Shown here piece by piece: positions 8,546 through 17,329 of a stretch of DNA of 32,699 bases. The notes beneath the pieces are model-generated. The model worked only from the letters and a program-made list of their open reading frames with translations. It was not told the DNA's origin and did not search any database. Position numbers and translations under genes: made by a program. Origin of the DNA: Thermoplasmatota archaeon (GTDB lineage Archaea; Thermoplasmatota; E2; DHVEG-1); NCBI GenBank assembly GCA_030616985.1, contig JAUWWG010000006.1:1-32699 (forward strand), written 5' to 3'. How positions within the stretch are numbered: position 1 is the first letter of the stretch; each line of letters starts with the position of its first letter.

Positions 8546-10434
8546 TGGAGGCGATTACCGTGACAAAAACCAAGAAATCTGGAAAAAGACCTGATTATAT
8601 TATAATGGATAAAAACACAAAAGCAATTATTTTCGGTTTTCAAACACGTGCAATTCAGCGCATGCTTGATTTTGATTATATTTGCAGACGCGAAGAACCC
8701 TCCGTTGTCGTAATAGTTAATCCGACTCGTGATGGAATGCATAAATGCTTCTGGGGAACCAAAGAAATACTCATACCAATGGTTCGAACCCTCAAAGAGG
8801 CGACAAAAATGCATCCAGAAGCAGACTTCATGGTAAACTTTGCAAGTTTCAGATCAGCCTATCAAACAAGCAAAGAAGCACTTGAAACCAAAACAATTCG
8901 CTCTGTTGCAATCATTGCAGAAGGATTACCTGAACAAAGAACAAAAGAACTTATAAAAATTGCAAAAGAAAAAAACAAATGGATTATTGGTCCTGCAACT
9001 GTTGGAGGCATTGCCGCAGGAGGATTTAGAATAGGAAACACAGCCGGACAACTTGATAATATTGTAGCTTCAAAGTTGCACCGCCAGGGTAGTGTTGCAT
9101 ATGTGTCAAAATCTGGTGGACTTAGCAATGAGCTCAATAATATCATTGCTATGACAACAGATGGAGTCTATGAGGGTGTAGCAATAGGCGGAGATAGATA
9201 CCCAGGGTCAACATTTATAGACCATATGATGCGATATGAGAAAAACCCAGATATCAAAATGACGGTACTACTTGGTGAAGTCGGTGGAACAGATGAATAC
9301 GAAGTAATCGATGCGATCAAAAAAGGACGGATAAAAAAACCAGTAGTTGCCTGGTGTATTGGAACATGTTCAAAAGTATTTCCAGCAGAAGTTCAATTTG
9401 GCCATGCTGGAGCAAGAGCAGGTGCAGAACGGGAAACAGCTGATGTAAAAAACAAAGCATTCAAGGATGTAGGTGTATATGTTCCAAAAAGCTTTGATGA
9501 TTTTGATAAACAAATAGAAAAAGCATATACAAAGCTAGTGAAAAGTGGGAAACATAAACCAATACCTGATGTTGAACCACCAATAATACCACTTGATTAT
9601 GAAGTTGCTCTAAAACAAGGAATGATCAGAAAACCTGCAAGTTTTATTTCAACTATTTCTGATGACCGTGGAGAAGAACTACGATACTGCGGTGTGACGA
9701 TCAGTAGAATCTTTGAAGAAAAATGGGGACTTGGTGGAGTAATAGGTCTATTGTGGTTTAAGAAAAATCTACCAGCATGGGCACGAGAGTTCATCGAACG
9801 TGTAGTATTACTTACTGCTGATCATGGACCAGCTGTTTCTGGTGCACACAACTCAATTATTGCATCACGAGCTGGAAAAGATTTGATCTCTTCACTAGTG
9901 AGTGGTCTATTAACAATTGGACCTCGTTTTGGTGGAGCAGTACAAGGATCAGCAAATCACTTCACAAAATACCTCTACGCTGGTGAAGAGCCAAGCTTCA
10001 TGGTCACAGACATGAAGAGTAAAAATGTAAACATCCAAGGTATAGGACACCGTATTAAATCAGTGACAAATCCTGATGTACGAGTAACAATCATGGTGGA
10101 CTTCGCCAAGAAGAACTTTCCAGTAACTGAAACACTTGATTATGCATTATCTGTTGAAGAACTAACGACATCAAAAAGAAACAACCTGATTCTAAACGTC
10201 GATGGTTGTATTGGCGTATTATGCTGTGATATGTTACGTGGTATAGGGTATTCAAGAGATGAAGTAAGAGAGTTTGTAGATCTTGGAATTCTCAATGCAT
10301 TCTTTGTTCTCGGAAGGAGTATCGGTTTCATGGGTCATATTATGGATCAGAAGCGTTTGAAATCCAGACTTTACAGACATCCGTGGGATGACATTGAATA
10401 TATGATGCCAGATAAACCTGAGAAGGTGAAGTAA
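8545..10434 (+). CDS. aclA: ATP-citrate lyase, large subunit (CoA-binding, phosphohistidine and citrate-synthase-like domains)
   Basis: This subunit of up to 629 residues matches the C-terminal part of ACLY. The N-terminal two thirds resemble succinyl-CoA synthetase alpha and include [10 protein letters not shown] and the phosphohistidine loop [14 protein letters not shown], with His287 as the expected phosphorylated residue. The C-terminal portion is citrate-synthase-like, with [26 protein letters not shown] and GIGHRIKS. All the active-site blocks that distinguish ATP-citrate lyase from succinyl-CoA synthetase are present. It overlaps the aclB stop by one base and the icd start by one base, so the genes are coupled. 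A GTG at 8560 with TGGAGG just upstream is an equally plausible start and would shorten the product by five residues. Confidence 0.93.
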   Translation: MEAITVTKTKKSGKRPDYIIMDKNTKAIIFGFQTRAIQRMLDFDYICRREEPSVVVIVNPTRDGMHKCFWGTKEILIPMVRTLKEATKMHPEADFMVNFASFRSAYQTSKEALETKTIRSVAIIAEGLPEQRTKELIKIAKEKNKWIIGPATVGGIAAGGFRIGNTAGQLDNIVASKLHRQGSVAYVSKSGGLSNELNNIIAMTTDGVYEGVAIGGDRYPGSTFIDHMMRYEKNPDIKMTVLLGEVGGTDEYEVIDAIKKGRIKKPVVAWCIGTCSKVFPAEVQFGHAGARAGAERETADVKNKAFKDVGVYVPKSFDDFDKQIEKAYTKLVKSGKHKPIPDVEPPIIPLDYEVALKQGMIRKPASFISTISDDRGEELRYCGVTISRIFEEKWGLGGVIGLLWFKKNLPAWAREFIERVVLLTADHGPAVSGAHNSIIASRAGKDLISSLVSGLLTIGPRFGGAVQGSANHFTKYLYAGEEPSFMVTDMKSKNVNIQGIGHRIKSVTNPDVRVTIMVDFAKKNFPVTETLDYALSVEELTTSKRNNLILNVDGCIGVLCCDMLRGIGYSRDEVREFVDLGILNAFFVLGRSIGFMGHIMDQKRLKSRLYRHPWDDIEYMMPDKPEKVK

Positions 10435-12665
10435 TGAGTGGAAAAGGAAAGATAATTTATACAAAAGTTGATGAAGCGCCATCTTTAGCAACTTATTCTT
10501 TTCTACCCATTATAAAAAGTTTCACAGAAGTTGGAGATGTAACAGTTGAAACAAGAGATATTTCACTAGCAGGAAGAATTATTGCAAAATTTCCTGAAAA
10601 TCTTACAGAGGACCAAAGGATATCAGATGATTTAGCGGAACTTGGTGATCTGGTTAAAAAACCAGAAGCAAATGTCATCAAACTACCATGTATTAGTGCA
10701 TCAATACCTCAGTTGAAAGCAGCAATAAAAGAATTACAAGACCATGGCTATAATCTTCCAGATTATCCTGAGGATCCAAAAAATGATAAAGAAAAAGAAA
10801 TCAAAGCTAGATATGACAAGATTAAAGGAAGTGCTGTTAACCCTGTTTTAAGAGAAGGAAACTCAGATCGAAGAGTCCCCGGACATGTAAAAAACTATGC
10901 AAAACAAAACCCACATCCAATGGGTGAATGGACCACTGATTCGAAATCGCATGTTGCACATATGAAAAGTAATGATCTTTGTTCAAATGAGAAATCTACA
11001 ACAATTACAAAAGAAACAGCAGGAGATGCCAAAATTGAGTATATAGGCCAAGATGGAACTACTAAAGTTTTAAAGGAAAAACTTGCACTACTTGATGGTG
11101 AAATAATTGATGCAACAGTTATGAACAAACGTGCGTTACGTGCATTTCTTGAAGAACAAGTTGAAGATGCGGAAAAGAAAGATGTTTTGTTTTCTGTTCA
11201 TTTGAAAGCTACAATGATGAAGGTATCTGATCCTATTATTTTTGGTCATGTAGTTTCTGTTTTCTTCAAAGATGCATTTGAAAAACATGCATCTGTTTTT
11301 AAAGAACTAGGTGTCAGCCCTAACAATGGACTAGGTGATCTTTATGCGAAAATCAAAACACTTCCTGATGATAAAAGAAAAGAAATCGAATCTGACATCC
11401 AAGCATGTTATAAAAATAGACCTAAACTTGCGATGGTGAACTCTGATAAAGGAATAACAAATCTACATGTCCCAAGTGATGTAATAATTGATGCGTCAAT
11501 GCCTGCTGCAATTCGAAACTCTGGTCGAATGTGGGGTGCCGATGGCAAGCTTCATGATACAAAATTTGTGATACCAGACAGCAGCTATGCTGGAGTGTAT
11601 AGGGAGGTAATTGAGTTTTGTAAAAAAAATGGAGCATTTGACCCGACAACAATGGGAACTGTTCCCAATGTTGGTCTTATGGCACAAAAAGCAGAGGAAT
11701 ACGGATCTCATGACAAGACATTTCAAATCCCAGGTGATGGAAAAGTTCGTGTTGTTTCATCATCAGGAGAAATAATGCTTGAACACGATGTTGAAGAAGG
11801 TGATATCTGGCGTATGTGTCAGGTAAAAGATCTACCAATTCAAGACTGGGTAAAACTAGCAGTTAACAGAGCAAAAGCAACAGGTTCACCTGCTGTTTTC
11901 TGGCTTGATAAAAACCGAGCACATGATGCACAACTCATAGAAAAAATAAACCGATATCTTAAAGATCATGACACAAAAGACCTGGAAATCCATATAATGA
12001 CACCAGTAGAAGCCACACGATTCTCAGTAAAGCATATGAAAGAAGGTAAAGACACCATTTCAATAACTGGAAACGTACTACGTGATTATCTGACAGATCT
12101 GTTTCCAATTCTTGAAGTAGGAACAAGTGCTAAGATGCTATCAATAGTGCCTCTTATGAATGGTGGAGGATTATATGAAACAGGAGCGGGTGGATCAGCA
12201 CCTAAACATGTTCAACAGTTCCGACAAGAGGGTCATCTTAGATGGGATTCACTTGGAGAGTTTCTAGCTCTTGCAGTATCATTAGAACATCTAAGTAATG
12301 CAACCAATAATGAAAAAGCAAAAATCTTAGGGGAAACACTTGACCAAGCAACTGCTAAATTTTTGATAAACAACAAATCTCCATCTCGAAAGGTTAATGA
12401 GTTGGATAACAGGGGAAGTCAGTTCTATCTAACATTATACTGGGCACAAGCATTGGCGGAGCAAACAAAAGATGTAGATCTTCAAAGCCGTTTTGTAAAA
12501 CTTGCACAAGAACTTGCAGATAACGAAACTAAGATCCTTGATGAGTTGATCGTAGCACAAGGTAAGTCTGTTGATATTGGTGGTTACTACAAACCAAATG
12601 ATGAACTAGCGACTGAAGCAATGCGTCCAAGCGAAACTTTCAATGCAGCAGTAAAAGCATTGTAA
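10434..12665 (+). CDS. icd: Isocitrate dehydrogenase, monomeric NADP-dependent type
   Basis: This 743-residue protein is the length of the monomeric IDH family, not the 330-420 residue dimeric type. Diagnostic blocks include [17 protein letters not shown] around residues 361-377, [19 protein letters not shown] and [15 protein letters not shown] near residue 580. It interconverts isocitrate and 2-oxoglutarate plus CO2 with NADP(H). The family is known mostly from bacteria. The enzyme of Chlorobium limicola is monomeric and works in the carboxylating direction of the reductive TCA cycle. Its start overlaps the aclA stop (TAATG), with GAGAAGGTGA as ribosome site, and it ends the citrate operon. 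Direction of flux cannot be read from the sequence. Confidence 0.93.
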   Translation: MSGKGKIIYTKVDEAPSLATYSFLPIIKSFTEVGDVTVETRDISLAGRIIAKFPENLTEDQRISDDLAELGDLVKKPEANVIKLPCISASIPQLKAAIKELQDHGYNLPDYPEDPKNDKEKEIKARYDKIKGSAVNPVLREGNSDRRVPGHVKNYAKQNPHPMGEWTTDSKSHVAHMKSNDLCSNEKSTTITKETAGDAKIEYIGQDGTTKVLKEKLALLDGEIIDATVMNKRALRAFLEEQVEDAEKKDVLFSVHLKATMMKVSDPIIFGHVVSVFFKDAFEKHASVFKELGVSPNNGLGDLYAKIKTLPDDKRKEIESDIQACYKNRPKLAMVNSDKGITNLHVPSDVIIDASMPAAIRNSGRMWGADGKLHDTKFVIPDSSYAGVYREVIEFCKKNGAFDPTTMGTVPNVGLMAQKAEEYGSHDKTFQIPGDGKVRVVSSSGEIMLEHDVEEGDIWRMCQVKDLPIQDWVKLAVNRAKATGSPAVFWLDKNRAHDAQLIEKINRYLKDHDTKDLEIHIMTPVEATRFSVKHMKEGKDTISITGNVLRDYLTDLFPILEVGTSAKMLSIVPLMNGGGLYETGAGGSAPKHVQQFRQEGHLRWDSLGEFLALAVSLEHLSNATNNEKAKILGETLDQATAKFLINNKSPSRKVNELDNRGSQFYLTLYWAQALAEQTKDVDLQSRFVKLAQELADNETKILDELIVAQGKSVDIGGYYKPNDELATEAMRPSETFNAAVKAL

Positions 12666-12738
12666 AATGCCGAATAACCCAGACAGCTAATAAAAAACTA
12701 AATATGTAATATAAAACATACAATGACACTAGTTTAAT

Positions 12739-13056
12739 ATGGAAGAAATCCTAAAAGATGCTGTAAAAAAGCATAAACTTGGTGCCACTGTTAACCTTTT
12801 TATTACACCTGATGTGCGTTCTAATGCTTTTCCAACAGGAGTTGATGAATGGAGGAAAAGTATAGAAATATCTGTAAAATCACCTGCGCAAGACAATCGT
12901 GCAAATATTGATGTTATAAAAACTGTTTCTGAATATTTTGATGTATCTCATATGAATGTATTAATTTTAAATGGTAAGAAAAACCGTGAGAAAACAGTTC
13001 TTCTTCAAGGAATGACACCAGGAAGAATTGTTAGTAAAATCCAGGAGAAACTATAG
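12739..13056 (+). CDS. DUF167 / UPF0235 family protein (YggU-like)
   Basis: This 105-residue protein has the compact YggU fold pattern: a central VDEWRKSIEISVKSPAQDNRANIDVIKTVSEYF segment, read here as short pieces (SVKSPAQDNRAN, then a helix), followed by NVLILNGKKNREKTVLL. The function of the family is unknown. It is widespread in archaea and often sits next to translation or replication genes. A TATA-like TAATATAAAA at 12707-12716 lies about 27 nt before the ATG and no ribosome site is visible, so the transcript is probably leaderless. The Toprim gene follows 2 nt after its stop, so the two form a small operon. Confidence 0.8.
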   Translation: MEEILKDAVKKHKLGATVNLFITPDVRSNAFPTGVDEWRKSIEISVKSPAQDNRANIDVIKTVSEYFDVSHMNVLILNGKKNREKTVLLQGMTPGRIVSKIQEKL

Positions 13057-13058
13057 TT

Positions 13059-13451
13059 ATGGATTTTAAAAAATCTATTGAAGATCTTGAAAAAATCATT
13101 GATGAATTGGGAGAAGAAAATAGGTCTATTCCAATTATTGTTGAAGGGAAAAAAGATATAGAAGCTCTTCGTAAACTTGATATCAGTGGATCAATCATTA
13201 GTGTCAATGCCGGAATACCCCTTATCGACTTTTGTGATAAGATTGCCCAAGAGCATACAGATATAATTATCCTTACGGATTGGGATAGAAAAGGGGGTTA
13301 TCTATGCCGGACAATCAAGAGAAATCTTGAAGGACGGGTTAACTGTAATACAAAATACAGGGAATTGTTTGCTAAAAATGCAATGATTCGGACTCTTGAA
13401 GGTTTACCCTCTTGGCTTGAAACGATGAAGGGGAAGCTAAACCTGATTTAA
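13059..13451 (+). CDS. Small stand-alone Toprim protein (UPF0292, primase-like)
   Basis: This 130-residue protein is essentially a single Toprim domain. It has the N-terminal acidic motif IPIIVEGKKD with Glu29, and the metal-binding DxD in ILTDWDRKGG (Asp74, Asp76). The C-terminal helix carries ...RTLEGLPSWLE. Toprim domains bind Mg2+ and act in primases, topoisomerases and maturases. This archaeal family has been called small primase-like, but no definite activity is established to my knowledge. It starts 2 nt after the DUF167 gene with GGAG just upstream and is probably co-transcribed with it. Confidence 0.8.
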   Translation: MDFKKSIEDLEKIIDELGEENRSIPIIVEGKKDIEALRKLDISGSIISVNAGIPLIDFCDKIAQEHTDIIILTDWDRKGGYLCRTIKRNLEGRVNCNTKYRELFAKNAMIRTLEGLPSWLETMKGKLNLI

Positions 13452-13559
13452 GTAGTTAATTTGATAAAACTATGGTTTTTCCATTAAATGCAAAAAAAAA
13501 GTTGCAAAATTGAACATTTTCAGAAACTTTTAAGTTTAAGCACGGAATTAAACAATTTA

Positions 13560-13997
13560 ATGAAGAATGAGTTTGGAAGGATACTACTACCAATCGATGG
13601 ATCTAAAATAGCGAAAAAAGCAGGAAAAAAAGCTCTTGTTCTTGCAAAAACTAGTGGTTTGGAAGTTGTAGCAATGCATGTAATAGCCACTCCCAGCTTG
13701 CCAGGCCTCTATGGATATCAAGATGCAATATCTTATGACGAAATGCACAAATTTCTCCAGAAAAATGGGCAGTTCTATCTCGATGAAATAGAAAAAATGG
13801 GAAAAAAGATGGGAGTTAAGGTCTCAAAAAAGCTCGTAGAAGGCCACCCAGCCGAGGAGATTATAAAAGAAGCAAAAAAGAATGACCTGATTGTAATTGG
13901 GAGTAAAGGATCGACTGCTCTTGAAAGGATATTCTTAGGCAGCGTTACCGAGAATGTCGCACATCATGCTTCTTGCCCTGTTATGATTGTAAGATAA
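13560..13997 (+). CDS. Universal stress protein (UspA-like, ATP-binding type)
   Basis: This Usp domain of about 145 residues begins FGRILLPIDGSKIAKKA and ends with the nucleotide-binding signature G-x2-G-x9-G-S in GSKGSTALERIFLGSVTENV followed by CPVMIVR. That signature marks the ATP-binding subgroup. The role is generally stress-related signalling or chaperoning; no specific partner can be inferred. The frame stays open upstream to ATG 13488, but I choose ATG 13560 because a TATA-like CTTTTAAGTTTA is centred 27 nt before it, giving a leaderless transcript, and because archaeal Usp proteins start just before the first strand. Confidence 0.85.
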   Translation: MKNEFGRILLPIDGSKIAKKAGKKALVLAKTSGLEVVAMHVIATPSLPGLYGYQDAISYDEMHKFLQKNGQFYLDEIEKMGKKMGVKVSKKLVEGHPAEEIIKEAKKNDLIVIGSKGSTALERIFLGSVTENVAHHASCPVMIVR

Positions 13998-14061
13998 AAC
14001 AATAGCAAAATACCCACACAAATCACGAAAGAACGTCATTTAACAATTGAAAATATGATAA

Positions 14062-14178
14062 ATGATAAGATATAGATGTAAGAAATGCAGGACTCTTTTC
14101 TTTGGCGGAAAAGAAAAAAGAATAAAATGTCCTAATTGCAGAAGTAGAAACATAGAAATTATCGATTTATGGACGTAA
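14062..14178 (+). CDS. 38-residue zinc-ribbon microprotein
   Basis: A complete small reading frame encodes 38 residues beginning MIRYRC and containing two CxxC pairs: Cys6/Cys9 in RCKKCR and Cys23/Cys26 in KCPNCR. A basic glycine turn (GGKEKR) lies between them and a short acidic strand ends in DLWT. This is a minimal rubredoxin-like or RPB12-like zinc ribbon, a kind common in archaeal transcription and translation accessory proteins. It ends 6 nt before the next gene, so it may share its transcript. It does not look like full Rpo12 (RpoP), which is longer, but a diverged version cannot be ruled out. The coding evidence is the spaced cysteines; expression is unproven. Confidence 0.6.
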   Translation: MIRYRCKKCRTLFFGGKEKRIKCPNCRSRNIEIIDLWT

Positions 14179-14184
14179 ATTAAA

Positions 14185-14679
14185 ATGAGAAGAATGACTG
14201 GAAAAAATGTAATAGCTGTAATCATCCTAGCGATAATCTTGTCGGTCTCAGGTTTTTTAGGTTATATTTATTATGCTGATGTTGCAGCCATGAGTAGTAT
14301 TGAAGTAACCATAAATGATGTAGATATTACAGATGTAAAATTCACATCTTTTAAATTGAAACTAGATGCAAATATATACAATCCAACTGACCAAGATATC
14401 TCTGGATTTTCATCCACGTTTTACATCTATATCGAGGATAACTATGTTGGAGAAGGTGGTTTTTCCAATGTATTTATACCTGCACACGCTCAAAGTGAGA
14501 AAGACGTATCAATAACCATATATTATAGTGGTTTAGCAGATGCATCCGTAGATGTGATTAAAAACATTATAAAGGAAGGTAAATTCGATCTAACTATTAG
14601 TGGGAACATAAACGGAAATGTCCTATTTGGCCTCATTACATTCTCACAAGAATTTGAAACAACGCACACTTATTCTTAA
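14185..14679 (+). CDS. Membrane-anchored LEA14/WHy-like domain protein
   Basis: This 164-residue protein has an N-terminal basic start and one hydrophobic helix (about residues 9-30), then an extracytoplasmic beta-rich domain. The pattern IEVTINDVDITDVKF, LDANIYNPTDQDIS and VFIPAHAQSEKDVSI is characteristic of LEA_2 (WHy) domains, which are desiccation/stress-related immunoglobulin-like folds. Archaea commonly carry such single-pass anchored copies. The function is unknown, perhaps envelope stabilisation. The ATG at 14185 gives a typical N-terminal anchor; no strong ribosome site is seen. Confidence 0.65.
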   Translation: MRRMTGKNVIAVIILAIILSVSGFLGYIYYADVAAMSSIEVTINDVDITDVKFTSFKLKLDANIYNPTDQDISGFSSTFYIYIEDNYVGEGGFSNVFIPAHAQSEKDVSITIYYSGLADASVDVIKNIIKEGKFDLTISGNINGNVLFGLITFSQEFETTHTYS

Positions 14680-14789
14680 AAATTAACAGTCTATGAAAAA
14701 CTAATGCAACCAATTGGTATCAAGCACAAAAGTTGTTTTTCTGATAATAACATATTTTAACAGTTTCTGAATTATACCCAAAATGGGGA

Positions 14790-16223
14790 ATGATGAAGAT
14801 ATCAAAAATATTGTTTGTTGAACCACCAAAAGATTACTGGTTTGTAATGGGAGAATATCTCCCACCACCCACGTCACTACTTATACTTGCAGCATACATA
14901 GAACGAGAATTACCAGATATAGAGATAGCTATACTCGACTGTCAAGCAGAAAGGATGGACTGGGCAGGTCTTGAAAAATATGTCGAATCATATTCACCAT
15001 CAATAGTACTAAGCTCTGGATTTACAAGTACCGCATATCCATGTGCACGAACTTCAGAGATAGCAAAAAAGGTAAGCGAAGACATTGTTACAATTGTTGG
15101 TGGCATACATTTCTCATTTATTCCAGAGGAGTCACTCATTGATTTCCCCGAAATCGACATCATTGTAAGGGGGGAAGGTGAACTAACACTTGTAGAATTA
15201 ATCAAGACATTAAACAATGGAAAAAACATAGCACAAGTAAAAGGAATATCATTTAGGCATAAAGAAAAAATCATTCATACACCACCACGTCCTCTTATTA
15301 AAAATCTTGACAGTCTACCTTATCCTGCATATCATCTCATTGAAGATTACATTAAACACTATCATTTTACTATGATGGCTGGAAGAAACACTAGATATAT
15401 GATATTAGAAGGGGCAAGAGGATGCGATCATAGGTGCACATTTTGTACACAATGGAAACATTGGAACGGTGTTTGGAGAACAAAATCAGTAAAACGTATA
15501 GCAGATGAAATTGAACATCTCAACGAAACATACGGGGGTGTCTTTCTCTGGCTCACCGATGATCATTTCAAATATAATCTGCGAGGAAAGGCATTATATA
15601 AAGAATTAAAACATCGTAAATGTAAAGAAGAGATCATGCTGTTTTTACAGGCACGAACTGACGATGTTGCAAAAAATCCTGAGTTGGTTTCAAAACTACG
15701 GGAAGTTGGCAACTACTGGGTTATGTGCGGTGTTGAAACTGATTCAACCTCAACACTTAAAGAATTTAAAAAGGGATCAAGTGCACAAGATGCATATACA
15801 GCAATGAAACTACTAAGTGACAACGATATATTCTCACATGCAATGTTTGTCATTGGTACCAGACGAGACACGGTAGAATCCATAGAACGTCTAAAACAGT
15901 TCTCAATAGATATAGAAGCAGATTTTGTGATATATACTGCTCTTACACCGTTTCCGGGCACGGTATACTATGAAACTGCAAAGAAAAACGGATGGATAGA
16001 AGACACAAATTATGCAAACTATGACATGTCGCATGCAATAATGCCAACTGAAACACTAACAAGAAAAGAGGTTCAGCAGGAGCTATGGAAATGCTATCAT
16101 GCGTTTTATGGATCCTATATGAAGAATATAGCTGGAATATTTTCAAAAAACAAACTTAAAAGAACACTGTACCGTCATATGGCTGGGCAGCATGTGTTGA
16201 AGAAATTCAGGGGCCTAATTTGA
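14790..16223 (+). CDS. B12-binding radical SAM enzyme, BchE-like
   Basis: This 477-residue protein has an N-terminal cobalamin-binding Rossmann domain (LFVEPPKD, VGGIHFSFIPEE, DIIVRGEGE; about residues 1-170) without the DxHxxG base-off motif. The radical SAM core carries GCDHRCTFC, with Cys212, Cys216 and Cys219 as ligands of the [4Fe-4S] cluster that cleaves SAM. The segment after the cluster (TQWKHWNGVWRTKSVKRIADEIE) is close to that of BchE, the anaerobic Mg-protoporphyrin monomethyl ester cyclase. No other chlorophyll genes are present, so the substrate is probably different. Archaeal relatives act on lipids or tetrapyrroles. The stop overlaps the TTG start of the next membrane-protein gene by 3 bases, so the pair is coupled. 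Confidence 0.85.
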   Translation: MMKISKILFVEPPKDYWFVMGEYLPPPTSLLILAAYIERELPDIEIAILDCQAERMDWAGLEKYVESYSPSIVLSSGFTSTAYPCARTSEIAKKVSEDIVTIVGGIHFSFIPEESLIDFPEIDIIVRGEGELTLVELIKTLNNGKNIAQVKGISFRHKEKIIHTPPRPLIKNLDSLPYPAYHLIEDYIKHYHFTMMAGRNTRYMILEGARGCDHRCTFCTQWKHWNGVWRTKSVKRIADEIEHLNETYGGVFLWLTDDHFKYNLRGKALYKELKHRKCKEEIMLFLQARTDDVAKNPELVSKLREVGNYWVMCGVETDSTSTLKEFKKGSSAQDAYTAMKLLSDNDIFSHAMFVIGTRRDTVESIERLKQFSIDIEADFVIYTALTPFPGTVYYETAKKNGWIEDTNYANYDMSHAIMPTETLTRKEVQQELWKCYHAFYGSYMKNIAGIFSKNKLKRTLYRHMAGQHVLKKFRGLI

Positions 16224-16924
16224 AACAAAACAAGAATATTTTTTATTACATTATTCTTTCAATTGCCGCAGCAGTTTTACTTTTAATATTGATTTTTTTA
16301 AACCCTTTAAACACAACTACCATTGAGATATATGATAAATTATTCGTCGGTGGAGCATTTATCATAAGCTGTATATTTGGTATCTCTCTGGCATTATATC
16401 CTCGCTGGTTCAGAAGATTAACTAAACATACAACTCCTCGTTCAAATAGTAAAAAATCTAAAAAAATAACTAGAAAATACAAGGGCCATCATCCAGATTG
16501 CGGCAATTTTCAGAGTCATACGATTGGAATAAAAAATAAAACTTTGTGCGCAGGCTGTCTGGGCCTTTCAATAGGGGCAATAATATCAATTATCTTAGCG
16601 ATTATCTATATAGTAACTATTGGAAATGAGTCGATATCTGGATTTTATTATGTTGTATTCATTGGTTTGATTGCAATTGGTCTTACCTATGCAGAAATAA
16701 TGCTCCCACTAAGACATGCAATCGTCCACGCTATATCCAATATTTTTCTGGTTTTAAGCTTATTTCTAATTACTATTGGTATATTTGAGATTACAGGAAA
16801 TAAAATCTATGGAACAATAAGTATAATCATATCATTTCTCTGGTTAGACACAAGAATTCAACTCTCCAACTGGAAACATACAAGGATTTGTGAGCACTGT
16901 AATGAAACGTGTAAAATGTATTAA
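16220..16924 (+). CDS. DUF2085-like polytopic membrane protein with Cys-rich loop and tail
   Basis: This 234-residue protein starts at a TTG that overlaps the stop of the radical SAM gene. About six hydrophobic segments are visible, near residues 8-27, 40-60, 112-135, 143-160, 168-190 and 193-210. The cytosolic loop has HHPDCGNFQSHTIG followed by LCAGCLGLSIGA, which resembles the DUF2085 signature (a His/Cys pair plus LCxxCxG). The C-terminal tail has CEHCNETCKMY. These spaced cysteines and histidines suggest metal or heme binding. The function is unknown. Tight coupling to a B12 radical SAM enzyme suggests a shared membrane or lipid-related substrate, which is inference. Confidence 0.6.
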   Translation: MKQNKNIFYYIILSIAAAVLLLILIFLNPLNTTTIEIYDKLFVGGAFIISCIFGISLALYPRWFRRLTKHTTPRSNSKKSKKITRKYKGHHPDCGNFQSHTIGIKNKTLCAGCLGLSIGAIISIILAIIYIVTIGNESISGFYYVVFIGLIAIGLTYAEIMLPLRHAIVHAISNIFLVLSLFLITIGIFEITGNKIYGTISIIISFLWLDTRIQLSNWKHTRICEHCNETCKMY

Positions 16925-16930
16925 TCCTTT

Positions 16931-17275
16931 TTACTTCCTAGTAATTATTCGGAGGCCGGAAAGGATAATTGCTACTGAAATAACAAGGGCAATAAGCCAC
17001 CAGAACTCAAAGTTCTGAATCCAGTTTGGTAAGCCTTCTAAGACTCCAATATTTTTTAATACGAACTCAAAGAGAATCCATAGACCGATAAGAATGACAA
17101 CGATTCCCCAAAAGATAGGAGGCCCACCGCGCTTTCCACCCGCGCAATCTTCCTCACAACGATCTTCCCATTCTTTTTCATAGGTTTTTTTTGAACCAGT
17201 TAAAGAAGCGCCGCATTTACTGCAAAATTCTGCACCGTCTTCATTTTTATTTCCACATTTTGGACAATATGCCAT
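16931..17275 (-). CDS. Zinc-ribbon protein with two membrane helices
   Basis: This 114-residue protein opens with a zinc ribbon: CPKCGN (Cys4/Cys7) and CSKCGAS (Cys18/Cys21). A charged linker contains a CEEDC motif, and two hydrophobic helices follow (about residues 53-73 and 91-110). Such archaeal zinc-ribbon anchors are common and uncharacterised. The ribosome site AGGAGGAAA precedes the ATG. It lies 54 nt downstream of hdrA on the same strand and could be read through from the hdr transcript. It is convergent with the DUF2085-like gene, with 6 nt between their stops. Confidence 0.7.
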   Translation of the reverse strand: MAYCPKCGNKNEDGAEFCSKCGASLTGSKKTYEKEWEDRCEEDCAGGKRGGPPIFWGIVVILIGLWILFEFVLKNIGVLEGLPNWIQNFEFWWLIALVISVAIILSGLRIITRK

Positions 17276-17329
17276 GTCTTTCCTCCTAATTATCAGTATG
17301 TTAACAAGTTCGTAATATATAAAATCTAT

